Shown piece by piece: positions 24,885 through 33,517 of a stretch of 64,000 nucleotides of DNA. This DNA comes from an uncultured Lachnoclostridium sp. (GTDB lineage Bacteria; Bacillota; Clostridia; Lachnospirales; Lachnospiraceae): contig CABQJX010000002.1 of assembly GCA_902464595.1 (NCBI GenBank), forward strand, positions 1 through 64,000, written 5' to 3'. The translations under genes and the position numbers were made by a program. How positions within the stretch are numbered: position 1 is the first letter of the stretch; each line of letters starts with the position of its first letter. Under the pieces are notes generated by a model that did not search any database, had not been told where the DNA came from, and saw only the letters and a program-made list of their open reading frames with translations.

Positions 24885-26747
24885 CTATCTCACATTGATA
24901 TGCACAATGGCAGCCAGCCGGTCATCCCCTCTCTGCTCCTGGGCATTCTGCATATAGAAATTATAGTCAAAGGTCAGATCTACCATCTGCCACGGCTCCG
25001 CCTGTATTGTTGTATTTACAACATTGGAACGCACCGGAAGGTACATCGGCTCGCCCTGATCCCTGGTGATCTTTACTGCCTCTCCGCCGCTCATGATCCC
25101 AGGGTATACGACTTCCAGGTCGATCAGCCCTGTCTCGCCGGTCATCACTGTGATGCTGGCATGCTCGTCCATCCAGCCGTCGCTGTAGTAGCCGAAGCTT
25201 GTCTGCAGTTTCATTTTGCGGACGATCTCTGTCACATCCTGGAATCCGTTGTGTTCCGGATCCTCCCGCAGCACCAGCATGCGGTCGTCCACCAGGCCAA
25301 TGTCCCGGATGCTGCTGATAAACTGTACCGTTGTCCCCTCTGCCTTACGGTTTTCATCAAAAACTTTAAAAAAGGTTCTGGCGGTAAAATCGCTCATCTC
25401 ATAGCTGTTCCCAATAATATAAATATTTTTTCCAAAAATGTCCTCTCCATACCGGCCATAGGTTTCCTCCGCCAGAGAATTGTAGCGCAGCTGATCCGGC
25501 CAGAGATAAAGCTTAGGATAAGCTGCCCGTCCATAAAGCTCCACAGGAACCATAAGACCGATATAGCAGGCAAAGAGAACGCCCCAGGGAAGAAGGCGCT
25601 TTAGATAAAATTCCGGCTGCACCCCTTCGGTCAGCTCCCCGTACATATAGGCAAGAAATAAGAGGGCTGCTGTAAAGGAAACGTAGATCCAGCGCATCTC
25701 CACACGTATGGTAACGCTTGATGAAGCAATGCACAGTCCGATAAACAGGACAAAAAGGGCTGTATTCTGGAGCATGCGGATGCGCCGCTCCTTTCTCTTA
25801 TCCCGTATTACCTTCCAGATAAAAGAAACGACCAGAGCACCAAGAGCCAGATCCGCCAGAAGCACCAAGAGCTTTATGAAAAAGGGGCTTTGCCCCCAGG
25901 GAACTCCGTTTAAATGCTCCGGTCCCGCATTGATCCCAAAGATATAGGCGATCTGGCTCAGAGCATGGAACAGAGTGTCCGCCAGGCTGAAGGTATCTGC
26001 CACCTGGGTTCCTCCTGTCCCCGCCGGAAGGACACTTCCGATGGTGAAGAAACGGATGAGCTGTACCAGCCCAAAGGCTCCCAGGGCAGCGGCCCACTCC
26101 CCGGCTTTTCTGCTCTTTTTAAAAAGCAGGGCTGCCAATAAAAGAGGAAGGAGGGCCATATAGCGCTCATGGACAAAACAAACGCCGAAATACAGGACAG
26201 AGGAGAGGATATACCATCTGTGTCCCTTCTCCTCATTTACATACTGATAGAGGCCCCACAGGATCATGATCCCCATCCACAATGCCATGGTCTCCATAAG
26301 CCCCAGAACCTGACCGATCTGATAGTAGGCCATACGGCTCATAAGATAGCCGAAGCCGCTAAGAAAGCCGATCCCCTTCGCTCCTGAAAGCCTCCTGCCT
26401 ATAAAATAAATGGTACAGGCGGTCAGTCCGTTCAGGAAGATATTGATGGGCACAAACCAGTTTACATGGTTCTGAACCACTGCCATCTCCAGCCAGGCTG
26501 CCAGATAATAGAGGAAACGGAACCGTGTGCTCCCCATTGGAAATACGTACTGGAAGAAGCTCTGCTCCCCGTAGCAGGACCAGAAGTAGAGATCATCCAT
26601 ATAAAGCCCTTTGATCTCGATCCCCCCATTGACCCAGACAGCGATTCCAAAGAGCAGCCCCATAAAAATCACATGATCCTTCCACTCATATTTCTTTTCC
26701 ATTCTGGAGAACCCAATACGGTTCCTGACATGTTCCTTTGTATTCAA
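24885..26747 (-). CDS. Large membrane protein, GT-C glycosyltransferase-like
   Basis: 620 residues. About ten or eleven TM segments occupy residues 25-420, followed by an extracytoplasmic domain of about 190 residues rich in beta-strand-like sequence (FGKNIYIIGNSYEMSDFTART and following). The first external loop has KGLYMDDLYFWSCYG (about 46-60), an acidic pair in the place of the catalytic residue of lipid-phosphosugar-dependent GT-C enzymes. Start: TTG at 26747 with AAGGAGG exactly 8 bases upstream; an in-frame ATG 15 codons later is less well served. Likely transfers a sugar from a polyprenyl-phosphate donor, by architecture only. Confidence 0.62.
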   Translation of the reverse strand: MNTKEHVRNRIGFSRMEKKYEWKDHVIFMGLLFGIAVWVNGGIEIKGLYMDDLYFWSCYGEQSFFQYVFPMGSTRFRFLYYLAAWLEMAVVQNHVNWFVPINIFLNGLTACTIYFIGRRLSGAKGIGFLSGFGYLMSRMAYYQIGQVLGLMETMALWMGIMILWGLYQYVNEEKGHRWYILSSVLYFGVCFVHERYMALLPLLLAALLFKKSRKAGEWAAALGAFGLVQLIRFFTIGSVLPAGTGGTQVADTFSLADTLFHALSQIAYIFGINAGPEHLNGVPWGQSPFFIKLLVLLADLALGALVVSFIWKVIRDKRKERRIRMLQNTALFVLFIGLCIASSSVTIRVEMRWIYVSFTAALLFLAYMYGELTEGVQPEFYLKRLLPWGVLFACYIGLMVPVELYGRAAYPKLYLWPDQLRYNSLAEETYGRYGEDIFGKNIYIIGNSYEMSDFTARTFFKVFDENRKAEGTTVQFISSIRDIGLVDDRMLVLREDPEHNGFQDVTEIVRKMKLQTSFGYYSDGWMDEHASITVMTGETGLIDLEVVYPGIMSGGEAVKITRDQGEPMYLPVRSNVVNTTIQAEPWQMVDLTFDYNFYMQNAQEQRGDDRLAAIVHINVR

Positions 26748-26785
26748 GTCCTGTTCCTCCTTCTTGATATCTGTGATGGGGACTG

Positions 26786-29101
26786 TTACTCCAGCCGGTA
26801 ATTGGCATAAAATTCCTCTACCGCTTTTTCAGGATCTTCCGGCGGCGGCGCTCCTAGCGTAAGCCGGGCTGCCATGTGCCCACACTCGTAGCGCAGCTCA
26901 GAAAGGCTCCCCTCTGCGATCATATCCTCCACGATCTGTCTTGCCCGGTCCTGACCGGACAGATACCCTGCCTCCACAAAGAAATACTGAATCCCAGCGT
27001 ATTGGAGAAATTCTTCAAAATAAGCCAGCTTCTTCACCAGATACACATTTCCCCCGCTGCCTGTTACATCGTAATAGCTCTGAACGCAGCAGGGAAGATC
27101 CAACACCTTCGGATGATCGCCTAAAGCCAGCACCCGGTCCCTGGGTGAAAAGAGATGGGAAAGAGCCAGATTTCCCTCCTCCATCCGCCGCTCCTCCCTG
27201 GCTCTCTGATGGTCGTAATAACCCTTGTGGCGCAGGCTCACTGGAGTAAAGCCGACGGCCCCTGCCCATCCGGTAACACAGGTCACCAGGGCGTTGACTA
27301 CAAAAAAGGCTGTAAAAAGACTGTATTTCACCTGCTCCATCCATTTTCCCCATGGAAGTCCCCAGGCCATGCGCTGGCTGCTGATGATAAGAAGCGTGTA
27401 AAACAGAATAAAATAATTTCCATCTACCTGAGAAAGGGTATAAACGCTGACAACTGAACCAAGGGCCAATACGGGAATGAGCATCAGATCAAACACATCC
27501 AGTCCCTTTTCTGCTTCCTGGCTTTTTTTGAGGAAGGTTCTCTGAAAAGCTGCAAAGAGCCACAAGAGAAGAAACAGAGTTACTAACCCTGTCCCCCAGG
27601 CAATAATCACATGATCCATATCTCTCCCTACAGGAACAAACAGGATCCCCCACAGCCTGGCACAAAGCCGTTCCATTTTTTCCCAAAAGGTCCAGATGGA
27701 TGGATCTCCGATCACATGGGTAAACCGGAAGGGGTAATGGATGGTAAAGCCTATCTTTTCAAAAAAGCCAGCGAAAATAGAGGTCATGGGAACTCCGGTG
27801 AGAAGCCAGGTTCGATACCACAAGCCGGCGACAGCGGCTCCTGGAGGAAGGAGCAAAAGCCAGCCTCTCCTGTCTCCCAATGTGAATCGTTTGGTGAGAA
27901 CCAGACATAACAGCGCTGCTGCACCCAATGCTGTGGAAAATACCATAGCCGTAGGCTTATAGACCAGGGTAAGGATATAGGCGCTGACTGCCATCAGAAG
28001 CCAGGGGATCCCCCTTCCCTCCTTTTTAGGCATCCCAGTCCTCTTTTTCTCCAGAAAAGCCATGGAAAGAAAATCATAGATCATCAGCTGGACGAAAAGG
28101 GTGATCCCATCGCTTTTAGCTGTAGCCGCCATATTCATTACCGCCGGCACAGCTGCCACCAGAGCAGCCGTCCACAGTCCTGCCCTTCTTGTGCATCTCC
28201 TTCCCACAATCTGAGCGGCAAGGATCAGGCTTCCCATGGTACACCAGAAGGAAAAGGCCAGCACATATCCATACGTAGATCCCGATACCAACGGAAAGAC
28301 CAGAACCTCCAGCCCCTTACTGTATGTATATACCAGGTTCATCATTCCCAAATTTTCATAGATTCCCTTCCCATTGTCCAAAACAAAGGCGGAACGAAGT
28401 CCATAGTGAAGGGAATCATAATCCAATTCAATGTTCATCCTTCCTAACTGGATAAACGCCATAGAAAGGATAAAAGCCCAAAGACAGGCCTCTATCCGCC
28501 CCTGAGGCCACAGCCTGAGACAGCGCAGCTCTGCAAGCAAGTTCTGTCCCCCAGCGATCTTATCCTTTCTTCTCCTGCCCTTCCATTTTACTGCCAGCTC
28601 TGTAAGAACAGCTGCCAGCGCCATGAGCGCTGCTAAAAAGCGCCAAAGATCCATTCCTCCCCTTCCTGTCAGGGAAACCATGCATACGAGAATGATCCAG
28701 AAGGAACTTCCCAGGGTCATGGAGACAGAAGCTCTCTGTACCAGCGGGAGACGGCAGTCCGGAAGGAGCAGACGCAGGATCTGCCTTCCCGTAAGCGCAA
28801 GAAGGGCTGCATACATTCCAGACACAACAAAGGGCAGGAATATGCGGTGGAGCCAGGTTCCCAAAAGGATCCCCCCCACCGCCCCTGCCGTCCGAAGCCA
28901 TTTTTTGTCCTCCCTGCACAGACAAAACCAGAGCCAAAGAAACAGAATACTTGTCTCCCCCATCATGATCCAGGTTCTTATATTTGCCAAAGCAGGCTTC
29001 AAGGGCCCTGCCAAAACCTCTGTAACTGCCAGCCCAAGAGCCAATATTCCCGTCAGAGCCAGAGCGATAAAGCCCACTGCTGATTGTTTGCTATATTCCA
29101 T
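26786..29101 (-). CDS. Large membrane protein, GT-C glycosyltransferase-like
   Basis: 771 residues with roughly 15 hydrophobic segments up to about residue 640 and a soluble C-terminal part of about 130 residues. Residues 225-245 read NIELDYDSLHYGLRSAFVL, an acidic DYDSxHY motif after a TM segment, reminiscent of the catalytic loop of GT-C enzymes; a NMAATAKSDG motif follows. It is distinct in sequence from its two membrane neighbours. With them and with the polyprenyl-phosphate glycosyltransferase at 18411 it suggests a set of outer-face decorating enzymes. Function is inferred from architecture and context only. Confidence 0.58.
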   Translation of the reverse strand: MEYSKQSAVGFIALALTGILALGLAVTEVLAGPLKPALANIRTWIMMGETSILFLWLWFCLCREDKKWLRTAGAVGGILLGTWLHRIFLPFVVSGMYAALLALTGRQILRLLLPDCRLPLVQRASVSMTLGSSFWIILVCMVSLTGRGGMDLWRFLAALMALAAVLTELAVKWKGRRRKDKIAGGQNLLAELRCLRLWPQGRIEACLWAFILSMAFIQLGRMNIELDYDSLHYGLRSAFVLDNGKGIYENLGMMNLVYTYSKGLEVLVFPLVSGSTYGYVLAFSFWCTMGSLILAAQIVGRRCTRRAGLWTAALVAAVPAVMNMAATAKSDGITLFVQLMIYDFLSMAFLEKKRTGMPKKEGRGIPWLLMAVSAYILTLVYKPTAMVFSTALGAAALLCLVLTKRFTLGDRRGWLLLLPPGAAVAGLWYRTWLLTGVPMTSIFAGFFEKIGFTIHYPFRFTHVIGDPSIWTFWEKMERLCARLWGILFVPVGRDMDHVIIAWGTGLVTLFLLLWLFAAFQRTFLKKSQEAEKGLDVFDLMLIPVLALGSVVSVYTLSQVDGNYFILFYTLLIISSQRMAWGLPWGKWMEQVKYSLFTAFFVVNALVTCVTGWAGAVGFTPVSLRHKGYYDHQRAREERRMEEGNLALSHLFSPRDRVLALGDHPKVLDLPCCVQSYYDVTGSGGNVYLVKKLAYFEEFLQYAGIQYFFVEAGYLSGQDRARQIVEDMIAEGSLSELRYECGHMAARLTLGAPPPEDPEKAVEEFYANYRLE

Positions 29102-29123
29102 AAAACTGATTTCCTATTACCTT

Positions 29124-30020
29124 CTATTTCTCTTTTTCCTTTCTTGGGTTTCCGCTGAACCCGTGACAATCCCCGCCGCTGAACCCGTCACCATCCCCGC
29201 CGCTGAACTCGCTGCTGAGCCCGTCACTGCCCTCATCGCTGTACTCGTCGCTGGCTTTCCTATAATATTTCATCAGCAGATCTGCGATGGGAGCCGGCCA
29301 AAAACGGCCAAACATCTCCCTCTCCTCCCGGAAGCGGCGCTGATCCTTAATGCAGGCCTTCGTGGTAGCCTCATCGTGGACACGGTAGAAGAAAAGGGGA
29401 CGCTCCTTACAGATAAACCGTCCGGGCCGCGATGATAATTGTACCAGATTATCCCAATCCAGTGCAAAGCTGTAATCGGACCGGACAAAAGGCTCTCCCA
29501 ACAGCTGCTTATTATAACTGGTTGCCGGACAGCACACAGGATTTCCAAAGACAAAGGCCCCGCGCTTCACCCATTCCAGATGGCTGAGGGCATGCAGACG
29601 CAGCGGAAGGCGCAGCAGGCGCTTGATCCACAGCATCTCATCTCCGGTAATGAGACGTCCCTTTTTCACGATCACATAATCGGTAGTAAAAACCGTCATA
29701 TCTCCATAAGACTGCCGCGCCTTCAGCAGGCTGGCGGCATAATCCCGATGGTACATGTCATCCTGATGGGCAATGGTCACAAACTCCCCGTCCGCCATAT
29801 GATAAGCAAAATTCCAGTCATCCCGTATATTGCTCTCCCCATGGCGCACATACACCGGGATCCCGTACCTCCAGGCCAGACGGTCAATGTAGCTGCTGGG
29901 GGTTGAGGTACACAATATGATATGGGAGGGTACGGTCTGTTCCTTCAAAGAACGGATACACGCTTCCAGATAAGGGGAATCCCCATAGGCACAGATGGAA
30001 AATACATGCTTATACTTCAT
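29124..30020 (-). CDS. GT2 glycosyltransferase with repeat-rich C-terminal tail
   Basis: 298 residues. The GT-A fold starts MKYKHVFSICAYGDSPYLEACIRSLKEQT and has FVTIAHQDDMYHRDYA (DxD-type site, about 80-95); a later FALDWDNLVQLS helps define the acceptor side. The last 40 residues are an acidic glycine/serine-rich tail built from an 8-residue unit of the FSGGDGDG type, matching a 24-bp DNA repeat. Its start overlaps the gmhA stop by 11 bp, so it is co-translated with the heptose genes; a heptosyl transfer role is possible but not shown. Confidence 0.82.
   Translation of the reverse strand: MKYKHVFSICAYGDSPYLEACIRSLKEQTVPSHIILCTSTPSSYIDRLAWRYGIPVYVRHGESNIRDDWNFAYHMADGEFVTIAHQDDMYHRDYAASLLKARQSYGDMTVFTTDYVIVKKGRLITGDEMLWIKRLLRLPLRLHALSHLEWVKRGAFVFGNPVCCPATSYNKQLLGEPFVRSDYSFALDWDNLVQLSSRPGRFICKERPLFFYRVHDEATTKACIKDQRRFREEREMFGRFWPAPIADLLMKYYRKASDEYSDEGSDGLSSEFSGGDGDGFSGGDCHGFSGNPRKEKEK
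29152..29223. repeat. 24-bp tandem repeat inside a GT2 gene
   Basis: CCGCTGAAC recurs at 29152, 29176 and 29200, giving an exact 24-bp period. The first two units are nearly identical and the third diverges. The unit keeps the reading frame, so copy-number change would alter only tail length. Confidence 0.8.
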
Positions 30021-30651
30021 AGAAATGCTCCTCCAGCATCAGACAAAGGGCATGGTAGATGGGAAGATGGAGCTCCTGGATCTGATAGGTTTCCATGGAG
30101 GGAGCAATGATAGTGCAGTCGCACATCCCAGCCATTTTCCCGCCATTCTTTCCCGTAAGTCCAATGGTTCCAATTCCCATGGCCTTTGCCGCAGTAAGGG
30201 CATATCGTATATTTTCAGAGTTTCCGGAAGTAGAGATGCCTAAGAATACATCCCCCTTTTTTCCATAGCCGTAAAGCTGCTGGGCATAGATCATGCTCCC
30301 GTCCACATCGTTTAAAAAGGCGGTGGACAGCCCCGGATGTCCGGTAAGGGCGATGGCGGGCAGTCCTCCCTGCAGGCTGGAAGCTAATTTCTCCCCCAGC
30401 TCTTCATCTGCCTGGCGCAGGGCAGCCGCAAATTCTTCACTGACCGGGCGGCGCTTAACAAAGCCCTTCATCAGCTCCCCCACAATATGTTCGCTGTCTG
30501 CACAGCTTCCGCCGTTTCCCGCCACGAGCACCTTTCCTCCCTGCTCATAGCAGTCCCGCATCATCTCATATGCCTTGAGAATGTCTCCCTTCACCTTTTC
30601 CAAAACCGGATACCGTTCTACCAGATTATCCAGATATTCCATTTCTCTCAT
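30010..30651 (-). CDS. gmhA: D-sedoheptulose-7-phosphate isomerase
   Basis: 213-residue SIS-domain protein. VLVAGNGGSCADSEHIVGELMKGF (about 41-64) contains the sugar-phosphate-binding serine and the metal-binding His/Glu of GmhA, GISTSGNSENIRYAL is the second SIS loop, and QELHLPIYHALC holds the C-terminal metal ligands. It converts sedoheptulose-7-phosphate to D-glycero-D-manno-heptose-7-phosphate, step 1 of heptose activation. The 5' end overlaps gmhB by 26 bp and the 3' end overlaps the GT2 gene. ATG 30642 is an alternative start. Confidence 0.93.
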   Translation of the reverse strand: MREMEYLDNLVERYPVLEKVKGDILKAYEMMRDCYEQGGKVLVAGNGGSCADSEHIVGELMKGFVKRRPVSEEFAAALRQADEELGEKLASSLQGGLPAIALTGHPGLSTAFLNDVDGSMIYAQQLYGYGKKGDVFLGISTSGNSENIRYALTAAKAMGIGTIGLTGKNGGKMAGMCDCTIIAPSMETYQIQELHLPIYHALCLMLEEHFYEV

Positions 30652-31222
30652 GTCCTGACTGTCCTTTCTGTATGATCCACCTGGCTGCCTCCATCAGATC
30701 TGCGGCATAGAAGTCCCAAGGCAGCTGCCCTAAGATCCGGCCCCTTTCGCTCTCACCATAGCCAGTTCCCACCAGGATAGAGGTGAGCCCAAAACCTTTT
30801 CCCGCCTCCACGTCCAGGATCTTATCCCCGATCATAAAGGAATGGGCCCGATCCACCGGAAACTGGCTGGCAGCCATCTCAAACATGCCAATATCCGGCT
30901 TTCTGCAATGGCACGCCTTTTTGTAAACGCCGATCCCATGCTCCGGGTGATGGGGGCAGTAGTAAAATGCATCAATCCCTGCCCCATCTTTTTCCAGTAT
31001 TTCATTCATATAACGGTGGAGGCGCTTTACATCCTCCTCCGTATAATAACCTCTTGCCACCCCTGCCTGATTGGTGACCACCACCAGCCGATAGCCCGCT
31101 TTTTTCAACATTCTAAGGGCCTTTGGCACTCCTGGAAGGATCCTTAGATCCTCCGGCCGGTGGAGATAGCAGACCTCCTCATTGAGGGTTCCGTCCCTGT
31201 CTAAAAATACAATACGCTCCAT
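30626..31222 (-). CDS. gmhB: D-glycero-D-manno-heptose 1,7-bisphosphate 7-phosphatase
   Basis: 198-residue HAD phosphatase. MERIVFLDRDGTLNEE (1-16) has the nucleophile DxDGT; VVVTNQAGVARGYYT (about 49-63) is motif II; the zinc loop CPHHPEHG...CHCRKP (about 89-108) has the Cys/His set typical of GmhB; MIGDKILDVEAG is the acidic motif IV. It removes the 7-phosphate from heptose-1,7-bisphosphate. ATG 31222 is chosen for CAGGAG upstream and the family start. It lies 19 bp after hddA and overlaps gmhA. Confidence 0.94.
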   Translation of the reverse strand: MERIVFLDRDGTLNEEVCYLHRPEDLRILPGVPKALRMLKKAGYRLVVVTNQAGVARGYYTEEDVKRLHRYMNEILEKDGAGIDAFYYCPHHPEHGIGVYKKACHCRKPDIGMFEMAASQFPVDRAHSFMIGDKILDVEAGKGFGLTSILVGTGYGESERGRILGQLPWDFYAADLMEAARWIIQKGQSGHERNGISG

Positions 31223-31241
31223 GGTACTCCTGTCTGGCTTT

Positions 31242-32312
31242 CTAAATATCAAACCGGTATTCCCCGTTTGGCATATGAACCTTTACCTGATCATACTGCC
31301 ATCGGTTCTCATCTGCCACCCAGCTCTGTGCTCCCCGGAGCTCAAAATTCCAGTCTGCCAGCTGGCCCCCCATCTGTTCCATACGGGCAGCCACCTTGTG
31401 GCGCACATTATAAGGGCAGTACATGAGAAGATAACCGCCGCCTCCAGCTCCTAAAAGCTTTCCCCCCAGAGCTCCGGCCTTTAACGCCTCGTCGTACAGG
31501 GTATCGATCTGAGGATTGCTGATCTTGCTGCTCATGCGCTTTTTGCTCTGCCAGCCGTAATCCAGAAGCTTTCCGAAGCTGTGGAGATTTCCCTTTAACA
31601 GCTCGTCCTTTAAGGCATAAGCCAGGGCTTTTACCTCGCACATGGCCTCGAAAGCATCCTTCTTCTCGTAATTCTGCACCTGATCCTTAATAATGTTGGC
31701 AGACACGTGGACTTTTCCCGTATAGCACAACAGAAGATTGTACTGCAGCTCGTGGATAATATCCTTCTTGATCCTCAAGGGGTTAACCACCACGTTGTTG
31801 CGTCCATGAAATTCGATGAAATTAAAACCTCCGAAGGAAGCCGCATACTGATCCTGGTATCCTCCGTCGATCTTCAGATCCAGACGCTCCACCTGATAGG
31901 CCAGATCGGCCATAGCGTAAGCGTCCATCATAATCCCCTTCCACCGGGCCATGGCTGTGAGCATGGCTACCATCACAGTGGAGGAAGTTCCAAGACCGGA
32001 TCCCGGAGGTGCGTCACACTGGAGATAAACCTCGCATCCCTGCTTGATGTCCATGGCTTTCAGGGCCGCCGTCACCAGATCCAGTTTTCCGTCATACACA
32101 TAATTCTCGCTGGTGTTGTATTTAACGGTCATGTCAAAGTCCAGGGAATGGACTATGATTTGATCATCCTCCCTGGGTACGATGGAACAATACGCGTATT
32201 TGTTGATGGTGCTTCCAATAATGGCCCCTCCCTGCTCCTCACAGAAAGGCGCTACATCCGTTCCGCCGCCGCCAAAACTCACTCGCAGGGGCGCTCTTCC
32301 TCTGATTACCAT
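31242..32312 (-). CDS. hddA: D-glycero-alpha-D-manno-heptose-7-phosphate 1-kinase (GHMP kinase)
   Basis: 356 residues. It starts MVIRGRAPLRVSFGGGGTDV, the HddA form of the GHMP N-terminus, has the ATP loop APPGSGLGTSST (101-112), and the C-terminal GHMP motif KLLGAGGGGYLLMY (about 298-311). It phosphorylates C1 of heptose-7-phosphate, yielding the alpha-1,7-bisphosphate of the GDP-heptose branch. ATG 32312 has GGAGAAAGG upstream; the extension to 32354 lacks one. The presence of hddC, gmhB and gmhA next to it fixes the pathway. Related GHMP kinases for fucose also exist, but context argues for heptose. Confidence 0.92.
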   Translation of the reverse strand: MVIRGRAPLRVSFGGGGTDVAPFCEEQGGAIIGSTINKYAYCSIVPREDDQIIVHSLDFDMTVKYNTSENYVYDGKLDLVTAALKAMDIKQGCEVYLQCDAPPGSGLGTSSTVMVAMLTAMARWKGIMMDAYAMADLAYQVERLDLKIDGGYQDQYAASFGGFNFIEFHGRNNVVVNPLRIKKDIIHELQYNLLLCYTGKVHVSANIIKDQVQNYEKKDAFEAMCEVKALAYALKDELLKGNLHSFGKLLDYGWQSKKRMSSKISNPQIDTLYDEALKAGALGGKLLGAGGGGYLLMYCPYNVRHKVAARMEQMGGQLADWNFELRGAQSWVADENRWQYDQVKVHMPNGEYRFDI

Positions 32313-32422
32313 ATAATTCCTTTCTCCTGTCATTGGCTGCTGTTCTTGATCCATGGATCCCTTTTGCTTTCTGGCCGGATCCTTCGTGACGTTCCTCTTA
32401 TAAGGAATGAGAATACAAACAT

Positions 32423-33130
32423 TTATCCGATTCTGTGATCCCTTATATCTTCCTGGAACTGAAAATAGGCCTCCGGTATTCCAATATCAATGAAATATCC
32501 GTCATTTACAAATCCTCCCAGCCTTTTTCCCTCTGACAGCCACCGGGGGATCATGTCGTTTTCCAGAGACACTTTTCCGTCAGGGATCTCCTCCATCAGG
32601 GAACGGCTCATCAGATAGATCCCTCCGTTGATGGTTCCCTCCCTGGCCTCCTCAGACTTTTCATTGAATCCTGCAAGACGGCCTTCCTGATCTAAAACTG
32701 CCTGTCCGTACCGTGACACGTCAGGAACCCGCCTCAGCACCAGGGCCATATCCAGATCCTGGCTCTGCTGCTGCTGCACCAGACGGCGGTAGTCGATCTG
32801 ATAAAAGGTATCCGCATTGAGAACATAAAAGAAATCGCCATTTATCTGCTTTCCGGCGTTCTTGATCGCTCCTCCTGTACCAAGAAGAGTCTCCTCCCAG
32901 GCATAGACTGCTTCAAATCCAAACTTGCTTCCGTCTCCAAAATATTCCTCCACCATGGCTCCCTTATATCCAACTGCAAAAACAATACGCTTAACGCCAT
33001 GGCGGATCAGCTGGCGGATCACATATTCCATAAAAGGCTTTCCCTCGATCAGAGCCATGGGCTTAGGACGGTCGCTTACAACGCTGCGAAGCCGTGTTCC
33101 CAGGCCTCCTGCCAGTAAAATTGCCTCCAT
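32423..33130 (-). CDS. hddC: D-glycero-alpha-D-manno-heptose 1-phosphate guanylyltransferase
   Basis: 235-residue nucleotidyltransferase. LLAGGLGTRLRSVVSDRPKPMA (about 4-25) is the NTP-binding signature, VLNADTFYQID (about 107-117) the metal site, and FVNDGYFIDIGIPEAY (about 209-224) is typical of HddC/GMP-type enzymes. It joins heptose-1-phosphate to GMP, forming GDP-D-glycero-D-manno-heptose. ATG 33130 is preferred over 33136 and 33214 because GAGGAG then lies 9 bases away and the protein begins at the conserved MEAILLAGG. 110 bp without a gene separate it from hddA. Upstream lies the 105-bp repeat region. Confidence 0.92.
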   Translation of the reverse strand: MEAILLAGGLGTRLRSVVSDRPKPMALIEGKPFMEYVIRQLIRHGVKRIVFAVGYKGAMVEEYFGDGSKFGFEAVYAWEETLLGTGGAIKNAGKQINGDFFYVLNADTFYQIDYRRLVQQQQSQDLDMALVLRRVPDVSRYGQAVLDQEGRLAGFNEKSEEAREGTINGGIYLMSRSLMEEIPDGKVSLENDMIPRWLSEGKRLGGFVNDGYFIDIGIPEAYFQFQEDIRDHRIG

Positions 33131-33170
33131 TTCCATCTTCTCCTCTCTGTATTTCCTTCGCTTTTTCTCT

Positions 33171-33440
33171 CCTGCGCGGTGCACCTCGAAAATGCTTCGC
33201 TTTTTCTCGGTCACGGGCCTTTGGCCCTATAGTCCCCCAGGGATCCCTGCGCCAGAAAATGCTCCGCACTTCCCTCCTGCGCGGTGCACCTCGAAAATGC
33301 TCCGCACTTTCTCGGTCACGGGCCTTTGGCCCTATGGTCCCCCAGGGATCCCTGCGCCAGAAAATGCTTCGCACTTCCCTCCTGCGCGGTGCACCTCGAA
33401 AATGCTCCGCACTTTCTCGGTCACGGGCCTTTGGCCCTAT
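33171..33440. repeat. 105-bp tandem repeat, about 2.6 copies
   Basis: CCTGCGCGGT begins copies at 33171, 33276 and 33381, an exact 105-bp period with only a few differences; the third copy stops at 33440. Each copy contains the palindrome GGGCC-TTT-GGCCC and a CCCCCAGGGATCCC segment. Because 105 is divisible by 3 every frame stays open and yields spurious arginine- or proline-rich proteins. It lies between the 1300-residue fusion gene and hddC and is probably a dispersed intergenic repeat. Confidence 0.88.
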
Positions 33441-33504
33441 GACAGAATTTCCTTGCCCCCTTGGGAGAAAAATATTTTTCCCCAAGGGGCCAAGTCAATC
33501 TGTC
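33441..33504. repeat. 64-bp interrupted palindrome
   Basis: Outer arms GACAGA (33441-33446) and TCTGTC (33499-33504) enclose a long near-perfect stem of the type CCCTTGGG-GAAAAAT/ATTTTTC-CCCAAGGGG centred near 33473. It begins 14 bp after the stop of the fusion gene and abuts the tandem repeat. It could be the terminator of that gene or a small palindromic element. Confidence 0.75.
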
Positions 33505-33517
33505 GCACCGCTCTATG

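Noticed and set aside
24816..25604. 262-codon plus-strand frame
   Set aside because: Antisense to the GT-C-like membrane protein gene whose start and binding site are well placed.
28623..29435. 270-codon plus-strand frame with AEPVTIPAAEP repeats
   Set aside because: Reflects the 24-bp repeat of the GT2 gene read on the other strand; overlaps two real minus-strand genes.
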